Below are positions 21,201 through 28,487 of a stretch of DNA of 64,000 nt, piece after piece (the first letter of the stretch is position 1; each line of letters starts with the position of its first letter). Where the stretch lies: assembly GCA_000818945.1 (NCBI GenBank), contig KN805408.1, forward strand, positions 158,682-222,681, read 5' to 3'. The stretch comes from Schizochytrium sp. CCTCC M209059 (lineage: Eukaryota; Sar; Bigyra; Thraustochytrida; Thraustochytriidae). The notes beneath the pieces were generated by a model, which was given only the letters and a program-made list of their open reading frames with translations, was not told the DNA's origin and did no database searches. Both the position numbers and the translations under genes were made by a program.

Positions 21201-23938
21201 AGCTTGTAAAATTTAGCGGCGACCACCGCAGCGAGGGTCTCGTCGAGCCGATCGCTTTGCTCGTACAAGAGACGCGCCAGGAGCGCGACGCCGAGTCTTG
21301 ACTCTTTATGGGCTGCAATCTGAACAAGACGAACGGGATCGGCGCCGCGCGCGGCGCGTATAAAGACCGCGCGCGCACGAAAGCTGGCCTCGTGCAAACC
21401 GATGACTTCGCACCACTCGCCGGCAAAGCCCACGTCTTGAATCGCACAGTAGTCCAAGTCCGCTTCGTCGCGTGCAGCCCAAAGATCGACCGCAGCGCAG
21501 ATACCTTCGTCCAGACCCTCCAGGACTTGCTCACAGGCCCCAAGCCAAAATCGAGCAGAGATAGTATCGCCTTCGTCCTCCGACCTTTCGAGCGCCTCTC
21601 CGCAAAGCTCGGCCGCGCGGGCCAATCGTTGCATCTTCGATTCTTCACCATCGTCTTCGCGCGTATCATCGCTGTGTCCAGGCAATTTATCCAGGCCAAT
21701 GCTGCGCACAACGAGGTAGCGCGCATGCTCAATATCAATAAGAGCTCGCTCCGGCGCATCGACACAACGGGCTCTCGCGTCGTCGACCAGCGCGTCAGCC
21801 AAAGAAGGATCGCCGAGCGACATGAATGCATCAAGCTGAGTCCGCAACATGATTCGTGTCCACAGGTTTTGGTCGTTGCTCTCAAAATCGACCGCATCAC
21901 TGATGTCAGCCATGACGCCACGCACGTGCCCCTCTCCGGCGTAGACAAGGGCTTGCGTGCACTTGCAGAACGCGGTAACATCGGGAATTTCCCCCTCGGC
22001 AACTTGAGCAGCAATTGTCCTAGCAAAGGCGTCCCGCGCATCTGCAAGGCGCTCTGCACGTTGCAGACAAACGGCGAGGATCTTGAAGCGTTCTGCCAGA
22101 GAGACTTGTGTCGACGAAGACGACGCGTCCATGAGCTGAGTTGAAACTTGCAAGAATGTCACTGCTGACTCATATGAGGCCTCATTAAAGAATTTCGCGC
22201 CGACGTTATACGCAGCATTGGCCACACTTCGTCCCAGAGACTCATCTTGTCGGGCAATCTTTTGCATTTCGTTCAAGCGAGCAAGGGCTGCGTCCACATC
22301 GTTTGCAGCAGCGCTGCGTTCCAGCACTACTTTGAGACCAGCGAGTCGGGCCTTGAAAAGGGCCTGAGGTGCAAATGTACGAGCAAAAGTGAGCATCGAA
22401 GCGAGAACAGCATGAAGTTGCGCGTGCTTGGTCTTGGCGCATGTTTGCGCCAATTTGAGAAGCTCTTTTTCCAAAAGTCGCGCAAGGTGCGGGCCGTGCA
22501 CTTGGTCATCGAACTGACAAGAGCTTGCGCATGCTTTCAGGGCATCGCACAGCGCAGGGAGCACAGACGGGGTTTGTTCGGCGTCGCACGACGCAGGAAG
22601 CGCGGACGTAGCTTGCTGAGCGTCTGCGCCCAAGGCTTGCAGAAGCTTTGACGTTGAGCTCGGCGGAATTTTCCGTCGAGTCATCAACGTCCACTCAATG
22701 ATAGACATGAGCGCGGAGAGAATGACCACGCCTTGCAGGTTACCCGTTGCGACAGAAAACCACCGCGCAAACATTGCAATGCCGAACTCAATGTTACAAA
22801 CGCTCTGAAAAGACATTTCGCGATAGAATTGTACATAAGCAGACGCCAAAGGGTCTTGGGCGGCGAGTTCGAGGACACAGTCTTCTTCGAGCTCGTCAAG
22901 TGCTTCGAGGATAGTTTCGGTGGGCGAACTTCCTTTTCGCGCATAGCGATTGTATGCGCCAAGCAAGCGTTCAATAAGGGCCACATCGAGCTTGCTTTTC
23001 ACCATTGCGGCATGTGGCACGGAACCTCGTGCCGTCCGAAGCGCCTCCATACGATATCTGAATGCCGTTTCTGCGTCCGAGACGGTTTCGCAGCGGCTCG
23101 CCCCGTGGTGATAAAAGAGAGAAAAGTGCGCTTTGAGGAAAACAAACGTCTTGGCCTGGTCGTTGCGCGCAAGCTCGCGCAACCAAAAGGCGAGATTTGT
23201 ACTCGAAGCGAGTAGGGCCTCATCAGAGCGTCCGAGCTCGACAAGGGCACGGACGCAATTGTAAATGGTGAAGACAGTAATGCCCACGACTTTGGCGTCG
23301 TCCGCGGTGCCAAGTCGCAGGGTCCCGCAACATACTGGAGCTTCTCCCATATCATGTCGAGTCTGGTCTTCGTCCAGCGAAAGGTGGTCTGAACGGATGA
23401 GTGATGCGAGGACGAGATCGCTCGCGGAGATGGCAGTTTCAAAGCACTTGGCCTCCGTGCACGCGCCAACAAGCTTTTGGCAAAGAGACTCGGGCGCAAG
23501 CGGGTGCTTAAAGGTCAGACTCGTGCGGATTCGCATGACCATACGCACGGCATAGAGGGCGACTGTCGCGTGGTCTTGCGCCGTGTCTGACTCCGTGCTG
23601 CTGGCAAGCGTCTTGCACGAGGTCTGCGCCAAGGTCGCCAGGACCATGCCAAGTTTGCTTGGCTTTGACACAAGCTGTGCAACTTCTGCCGACGCGAGCG
23701 GGCTGCCCGCGTCTTGGTGGTCCTCGTTGCACAGCGCCTCGAAGACGTTCCCAAGTCCGTCTTGAAAGGCCTCCAGGATGCCATTGGGGCCCTGCGAGGC
23801 GGCCAGGTCCAGCACATCGCCTTGCGACCACTGCACGGCTTCAGCCCCGTTTCGCGACGGCCGCTTCTTCGTCTGCGCTCTCCTGCCGCGCGGCGCCGCC
23901 GAGTTCGAGGCGTCGCGCAGGACCTCGGGCTCCGCCAT
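18218..23938 (-). CDS. Separase (caspase-like C50 peptidase) with SAP domain
   Basis: Separase cuts the cohesin kleisin at anaphase. The C-terminal domain carries both catalytic motifs: His in YCGHGSG and Cys in LLMGCSSG, 26 residues apart as in known separases. GIFEPAGVVLAYVLAGSSAVVANLWDVTD-type sequence follows. With the chosen start (MAEPEVLRD) the protein is 1,906 aa, His about 1789 and Cys about 1815. The frame stays open upstream to an ATG at 24211. I prefer 23938 because the extra 91 codons are Arg/Ala-rich and overlap the divergent neighbour. The N-terminal 1,400 residues are helical TPR/HEAT-like repeats, typical of separase. A SAP-type helix-extension-helix (VVELRAALADRGL ... LKKDLIARLEAF; about residues 1598-1640) sits just before the protease domain. 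No introns are evident. Confidence 0.92.
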   Translation of the reverse strand: MAEPEVLRDASNSAAPRGRRAQTKKRPSRNGAEAVQWSQGDVLDLAASQGPNGILEAFQDGLGNVFEALCNEDHQDAGSPLASAEVAQLVSKPSKLGMVLATLAQTSCKTLASSTESDTAQDHATVALYAVRMVMRIRTSLTFKHPLAPESLCQKLVGACTEAKCFETAISASDLVLASLIRSDHLSLDEDQTRHDMGEAPVCCGTLRLGTADDAKVVGITVFTIYNCVRALVELGRSDEALLASSTNLAFWLRELARNDQAKTFVFLKAHFSLFYHHGASRCETVSDAETAFRYRMEALRTARGSVPHAAMVKSKLDVALIERLLGAYNRYARKGSSPTETILEALDELEEDCVLELAAQDPLASAYVQFYREMSFQSVCNIEFGIAMFARWFSVATGNLQGVVILSALMSIIEWTLMTRRKIPPSSTSKLLQALGADAQQATSALPASCDAEQTPSVLPALCDALKACASSCQFDDQVHGPHLARLLEKELLKLAQTCAKTKHAQLHAVLASMLTFARTFAPQALFKARLAGLKVVLERSAAANDVDAALARLNEMQKIARQDESLGRSVANAAYNVGAKFFNEASYESAVTFLQVSTQLMDASSSSTQVSLAERFKILAVCLQRAERLADARDAFARTIAAQVAEGEIPDVTAFCKCTQALVYAGEGHVRGVMADISDAVDFESNDQNLWTRIMLRTQLDAFMSLGDPSLADALVDDARARCVDAPERALIDIEHARYLVVRSIGLDKLPGHSDDTREDDGEESKMQRLARAAELCGEALERSEDEGDTISARFWLGACEQVLEGLDEGICAAVDLWAARDEADLDYCAIQDVGFAGEWCEVIGLHEASFRARAVFIRAARGADPVRLVQIAAHKESRLGVALLARLLYEQSDRLDETLAAVVAAKFYKLGYMTRIEADVETARQCKDRLVLADDEEEKGDDTGKREGTKSQTERSTGLGEFVGVLESRVHDVMTSLDPDEQADEYATCTFLLASLAFASTTDSALVLDTAVKALKLRASCQEAPEGPLAVTGLNWKHVNDVVDCLELLCEIHLSRGDPRTARYYVERGRTLAERVGSDALLNRFQMLKGRVALLCGKPDDAEELLGSMKREQSRKVALQLVLSRASVALARRDVDAAAELVDDAEHAWRAFVDQTEGGRRLADQDEEVIAKLSGLDLAGANASPLKGRARERCERSRLSVFADEARIQLLGLQGRLAVLQNQDPTRWLTKAAALGEGNAVLERHVCRAKVALGQAYFSSQSWAKGRATLENALESAVRVDASPETGRSLFRALAAARVRAQDTETWASSDWETAAMVHASFGMALSLERVRIWTSTRCHELHMPWKHSFELGDALARVCAEELPSTMTVCSIAALDDLGVLVVSRLTSGGQPLTLVLPLEQQEEDLAVQMQDLIDAAEQTTKGTTVDSTASWDRSRKREWWTERKRLDQDLEQLLDRIEAKWLGPAAIALLSPTASALKVCEKTLESLTRKQLSGAGVSTKGASMEIFKVLVLAVNSGVLSSEGALEEACRSLFAQSDVTNIVIGIREVAEKLANTSSEKKTAMATRKFQAKPPPQREAKAPADFEPLPKAPSAMKVVELRAALADRGLRTSGLKKDLIARLEAFETDLQSADNGKESDTEDSSDEGDVGNVSAKEGAQEHEDVPKNLSKEGSLILVLDEALQGIPFEAMLALRRRCVSRMPSFAFIAERLNSLKKGLNVHGATYMVDPRGDLSGTAKTLAPFLESAGSRFGWHGSVGKLKSPSKGTEMLKRGLAESPVFLYCGHGSGEELLAREQLAQLETCATSLLMGCSSGKLRAQGIFEPAGVVLAYVLAGSSAVVANLWDVTDKDIDRFTLAMLNAWLDDGQRLPAAVQDARESCKLRFLVGAAPVCIGVPIAVSRQ

Positions 23939-24159
23939 GGCCCCCGCGACGGCGACCCTCTCGAGGCCGGGGCCACGCTTCCACTCCCGCGCTCTCTCGA
24001 GGTCTCTCGCGAGGTCCCTCTCGAGGTCCGCCGGCGCGTCCAGCGCGTCCGGCCTGGCGTGGCGTGGCGCGGCGCGGCGCTGCGCTGCGCTGCTCGCTTT
24101 CGAGGTCTGTTGTGTTGTCGCTCCGCCGCGCTCGACGGAGACGAACGGAGACGGAGAGG
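23939..24159. promoter_or_regulatory. Short bidirectional promoter region
   Basis: A 221-bp spacer separates the preferred separase ATG (minus strand) from the ATG of the divergent small gene (plus strand). It is GC-rich, with repeated CGAGGTC(T/C)CTC-type units around 23995-24035. Promoter function is inferred from the layout; no TATA box or other element is clear. Confidence 0.4.
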
Positions 24160-24543
24160 ATGCAAAACCCGAAAACCGCCGCCGGGCCGACTGACCTAAC
24201 CGTCGAGCCATGGGCCGCGGCCTCGACGCGTGCCGGCATCGCAGACCTCGCGGACCTCGAGGAGGCGCTGCGAACTGATGACGATGGAGGAGACCCCGTC
24301 GCGCTCGGGGCGGCAGACGCGGACGAGGCGCGCGAAAAGACGCGCGGGGCCGCTGCTGCTGCCGCCGAGGCCGTCAGAGCAGCGCTCGTGTCCGGCGACG
24401 AGCTCGCCAAGGTCGCGGACGCCGAGCTCCTGCCGTGGACAACGCAAATCGTCCCGGAGACCAAGGGTGTAGGGGCTGCTGCCGCGGCAGCCGACGACGA
24501 AATCGAGAAAGCCTTGGCGACCTTGCGAGGCGTCGTACAATGA
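24160..24543 (+). CDS. Small Ala-rich acidic protein, function unknown
   Basis: A 127-aa frame from an ATG 221 bp from the separase start. It is rich in Ala, Glu and Asp and predicted mostly helical. The C-terminus (DDEIEKALATLRGVV) looks like an amphipathic helix, and the ordered segment ELLPWTTQIVP sits in the middle. I do not recognise the family. The frame continues upstream antisense to separase, but that extension is Arg-rich and probably not coding. Its neatness (start next to a divergent promoter, stop 295 bp before the next convergent gene) supports a real gene. Confidence 0.5.
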   Translation: MQNPKTAAGPTDLTVEPWAAASTRAGIADLADLEEALRTDDDGGDPVALGAADADEAREKTRGAAAAAAEAVRAALVSGDELAKVADAELLPWTTQIVPETKGVGAAAAAADDEIEKALATLRGVVQ

Positions 24544-24838
24544 GACATTGCATCCCGCGCTTCGCAGTTACTACAGCCACACACATATACATACACACAT
24601 TTCAATACCGTGTACAATACTCATGGAAAGGGACGAATCACAAAGGGGCGCAGCACGGCTTAAATCTAGGTTTGGGTTTTTGCTCTCTCGCCAGAGGTGC
24701 TGGCGTTGCTGGCAAAGCATACCTAAGTGTGAGTCTCTGCTCGTTTGACAGGCAGGAAGACTTTGCCGAGCTGATCACGCAGTACATTTACTTTTTATTG
24801 TTTAAAATAAAATGTTCTTGCTTTGGTTCTTGTTTTGA

Positions 24839-27625
24839 TCAGGAGGCAGTCACGTCGACGATTTCTACGTAATCATCAGCGTTCTTGAGCTTTTCTTGCA
24901 ATGCATTAATCCAAGGAAAGTACCATTCCTGAATCAACGTCATAATCAAAAGTGCCACGACATGGCAGCTAAGGACCTTGAAAATGAAAATGAGAAAGAG
25001 CGGCGTGTCGTGGAGAGAGTGAAAGTCATTCGAGTTGCGCAGTCCAAACACAACAAAGCGCACCGCCTGCATGAGGGTCCACAGCGAAAACATTGAAGTG
25101 GCACATGTCGTCTTGTCCGAATCGTGGTATCCGAAATAGCGCAATACGTAGGAGCGCCCACCAGGGTCCATCGGCGAGGGATCCCAGAGGAAAATGGCCT
25201 CGAGAAAGAAACGCACATAGCTCACAGAACAAACCCTTTCAACAACCGGCGCAATGTTGATCGTACCAAAGAGAATCGAGTCGTTCTGGATCTGATTCTG
25301 GTTGGGCGTAAAGAAGGCGAAGACATGACAGCCAATGAGTGTCGCCATGGAACCAATATATGATACAGTGGTGGCGTGATTTGCAAAAACGCAAATCGCC
25401 TGTCCAATAGCTTGCGACGTTAGATAATTGAGGTGCAAAAGGTGCGCAAACTCGTAGTACTTTTGCAGACGCACCCAGTAGGCAAGGTCAAACTTGCTCA
25501 CGCCGGCTGGGGCGGGGGCGGGCGTGTCAATCACCCAGACGCCTGTGCGTGCCCATAATCCGACAAAGTAGGAAAACGAATAAACGTGACTCACGAACCA
25601 TCCCCAGAGTAGAGACTCTGCGAGGACGGCGAACTCATGTGCGCCAAGGAGCATGCCAGCAGCGGCGGCGCGCTTAGCGTACGCGACATCGTCATTGAAT
25701 ACGGCACCAACCATACCCAGGAGCCCAATCGAAATGCTGAGAAAGAGGTTTGAGACAGCACGCCGATTCCACGTCTTATTAAAGCTGCGCACAAAGGATA
25801 CAACCAGCGCCAATGACGCCACCGATGCTACTTCGGCCGCAATGCCTCTTCGCAGCTTGAGTACAAAGACATTGCGCCAAAACCACAGCTGAACCTGACG
25901 CTTGAGCCCAGGCTTTGTTCGTTGCTGTGTCGAAGGTAGCAGGGCATCGCGATGCTCCAAAAAGGCGCAGTACAGCGCTGTACTTTCTTCATCACAGAGC
26001 ATCTCGACGAAGCTCGACAGAAGCGTCTCCGACGAACTAGAATCCTCTGCTGCGGGACCCTTGGCGGCCTGCATGAGCTGATCATCGGGAAGCGCCTGGC
26101 ACTCGGCACGCCAGGTGACCACGAGGGCCTCCAGGGCAGCGCGGTCCTCGCTGTGCGCAAGCACTTCCTCTTTTGCGCTGTCGGCTTTGGCTGCAACGCA
26201 GCGTTCCGCGTCTTCCGCCCTACGGTCACGCCTCATACGCTCCTCAATTGCTGCCCACTCCCCACGCGTTCGGGAAACCTCTCGAAAAAGGACGGGCAGC
26301 AAAGGATGCCTCTGACCATCCGCTCGTGCAAGACAGAACTCCTGATCGTGCTCGGCGCAAACGTCCTCAATGCGACGCCCGTCTCCAAGCTCTGGTGGAC
26401 GAGATGGCTGCTCTAAGCGGGCCGCAACGTCCAGAATGAATTCTGCAGGGGGTTCTGCAAAGTCAGCATGAATCCCGTCTCGTCCGCGACCTGGCACATT
26501 GTACCCCATTTTGTCCAAAAAGTCCAAAATCCCTTCACGAGGCCCTACATAGGCTGCTTCGCCTTCCTGCATGAGGACCAGGTCATCCAATAAACTAAAG
26601 ACGCGCGCCGAGGGCTGATGAATTACGGTCACTACGGAAACGTTGCGATCTGCAATCCTCTTGAGCATGCTCATGAGGCGAAATGTTCCCGCACTGTCGA
26701 GACCCGAGGTCGGCTCGTCCATGATGAGAACTGCAGGATTGGCAACAAGCTCCATGCCGATGCTCGTCCGTTTTCGCTCTCCACCGCTAATGCCGCGCTT
26801 GTTGACACCACCAACACGTTGATCCCTTACTTTGACCAGGTCGAGAGTTTCCATGACATCTTCCACCACTTGTTGACGATCCTCTTCGGACAAATCCCGG
26901 GGAAGTCGCCAGCTCGCGCTAAAGTGCAATATTTCTTCCACAGTCAAATCAGGGCAAAGCACGTCATCTTGTGGCACAAAGCCGACGCGATCGAGAAAAG
27001 ATTCCAAGTTTCGTGGGCGTCCATTCAAGTAAAGGTCACCGTAGAGCCCACCGGTGCAGTATCGCTTCCCGCGGCCCAATAAGCTCCAAGACAGGGTGGT
27101 CTTGCCAGACCCGCTTGGACCCATGATGCCCATGAGTCGACCAGGTTGTACCTCGCCCGAGACATTTGATAAAATTGTATGGTCGACGCCATTGATGGAA
27201 CACCCGATGTTCTCAAAGGCGATATGAAGGGGGCTTGCCTGTTCCCAATGGAAATCGATCACGTGTTGCTGCTGCGGACCCTCGTAGTACTGGTCTGCAC
27301 TGATTTGCACGCCGACGGTGCTGAGACATGACCCCAGAAAGAGAAAGAGCACAAAGCGTCTTGTCGGATACAGGTGTTCGGGGTTGTCGGGACGCAAGAA
27401 TCTTCGAAAGGGATTGTGTCCGTCCTCATCGTAGTACCTCCATGTCGCGTCAACGTCTTCAGACGCCTCCACGTCCTCGTCGTCGTTCGGCTCCTCCCCC
27501 GCGTCGTCGTCGTTTACGTCGCCGTCGTCGAATTTGCCAAAGACTCGACTCGAGGCAAAGTCCTGCGCAGCTCCTGGGCGCCGTCGTCGAACGCCTTCCT
27601 GAGTCTCGAAAGGCACTGTCCGCAT
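24839..27625 (-). CDS. ABCG-type half-transporter
   Basis: A 928-aa ABC transporter of the ABCG (white/brown) layout, nucleotide-binding domain first. Walker A is GPSGSGKTT at about residues 169-177. The signature ISGGERKR at about 280 is followed by a Walker B ending in MDEPTSGLDS, then the VIHQPS H-loop. The C-terminal half (from about residue 590) has several hydrophobic segments that form the membrane domain. The N-terminus is unusual: an acidic low-complexity stretch (about 32-60) and a hydrophobic segment (90-108) before the ATPase domain. Half-transporters dimerise to move lipids, sterols or xenobiotics; the substrate cannot be told here. A Gln/Glu/Ala-rich insert lies between the two halves. 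Confidence 0.9.
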   Translation of the reverse strand: MRTVPFETQEGVRRRRPGAAQDFASSRVFGKFDDGDVNDDDAGEEPNDDEDVEASEDVDATWRYYDEDGHNPFRRFLRPDNPEHLYPTRRFVLFLFLGSCLSTVGVQISADQYYEGPQQQHVIDFHWEQASPLHIAFENIGCSINGVDHTILSNVSGEVQPGRLMGIMGPSGSGKTTLSWSLLGRGKRYCTGGLYGDLYLNGRPRNLESFLDRVGFVPQDDVLCPDLTVEEILHFSASWRLPRDLSEEDRQQVVEDVMETLDLVKVRDQRVGGVNKRGISGGERKRTSIGMELVANPAVLIMDEPTSGLDSAGTFRLMSMLKRIADRNVSVVTVIHQPSARVFSLLDDLVLMQEGEAAYVGPREGILDFLDKMGYNVPGRGRDGIHADFAEPPAEFILDVAARLEQPSRPPELGDGRRIEDVCAEHDQEFCLARADGQRHPLLPVLFREVSRTRGEWAAIEERMRRDRRAEDAERCVAAKADSAKEEVLAHSEDRAALEALVVTWRAECQALPDDQLMQAAKGPAAEDSSSSETLLSSFVEMLCDEESTALYCAFLEHRDALLPSTQQRTKPGLKRQVQLWFWRNVFVLKLRRGIAAEVASVASLALVVSFVRSFNKTWNRRAVSNLFLSISIGLLGMVGAVFNDDVAYAKRAAAAGMLLGAHEFAVLAESLLWGWFVSHVYSFSYFVGLWARTGVWVIDTPAPAPAGVSKFDLAYWVRLQKYYEFAHLLHLNYLTSQAIGQAICVFANHATTVSYIGSMATLIGCHVFAFFTPNQNQIQNDSILFGTINIAPVVERVCSVSYVRFFLEAIFLWDPSPMDPGGRSYVLRYFGYHDSDKTTCATSMFSLWTLMQAVRFVVFGLRNSNDFHSLHDTPLFLIFIFKVLSCHVVALLIMTLIQEWYFPWINALQEKLKNADDYVEIVDVTAS

Positions 27626-28487
27626 GGCGCCCGAGGCGCGCGTGCCTCGCGCAGTCCCCCTCGCGTCTCGCGGGTCGTCAAGGACGAAGAACCGTGGGCC
27701 AACTACGGCTTTTTACGGCTCGTCGTCCTGCAGGCGCCGCGAGCCAATCCAATCCGCCCACCAAACGAACGATCCCCGACACGAGCCGCGGCGCGCGCGA
27801 GGGAGCTTGGTAGTAGTACTGAGAAGCGATCCTGTTGCTCCCTTGAACGGAGCGCGAGGTTGCCTGTCTGCCTGCCTGCCGGCCGGCCGGCCGGCCGTAT
27901 CAGCTCCGCTGGGCGGTCCTACCAGCGTCCCGTCCAGGCACGCTACACCCGCGCGACCCTAGAGCGGTTTGCAAGTTTGCAACTCACAGTCGCACCAGAA
28001 TCACCTCCTTTCGGTAAATTATACGAGCTAGGTCAGCGTCACCACTGCGTTTGGTTTGACATGTGCAAGACGCTTTCGAGGGGATGAATGATGCCATGAC
28101 AAGTAACAGCAAGTCTGTCATGGATGCTGCTGCCAAACAGATCATGCTGCATCGTTGTTCTGCGTGCGTAATTTTTGCTACATGGGCAACGAGTAGTCTG
28201 GTGCGTCCGTGACTAATATCTTGCTCGTTTGAGTGGTTTTTTGAAGAAGAAGGACACGAAATTTGTTTCAGACTCTTGCGATTTGAAGATGACTCTGCTC
28301 AGGCTAGCGTGCAGCCTGGGAGGCATTCGGCCAAGCCAATAGATGAGGGAGAGCTGTCGCGAAATATGTCACGACGCCCTGCTCACGCGTTCAAGGAGAA
28401 CATGAATCTGCAACAAGTCAAAGATTGCATGAGTATCGTATTTACATGATTTATTTACATAGTAGTCGGAACGCGTGGCATCCTTTT
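27626..28487. other. Intergenic 860 bp
   Basis: Upstream of the ABCG gene and downstream of the TPR gene, both on the minus strand. It contains a run of CCGG units at 27881-27894 and a GTAGTAGTACT stretch near 27811. A 33-bp segment at 28388-28420 resembles part of the LRR exons found at 48.5 kb. No gene is visible. Confidence 0.5.

Noticed and set aside
23939..24211. N-terminal extension of separase to the first ATG
   Set aside because: Arg/Ala/Asp-rich and overlapping the divergent small gene; the ATG at 23938 gives a more protein-like start. Not excluded with certainty.
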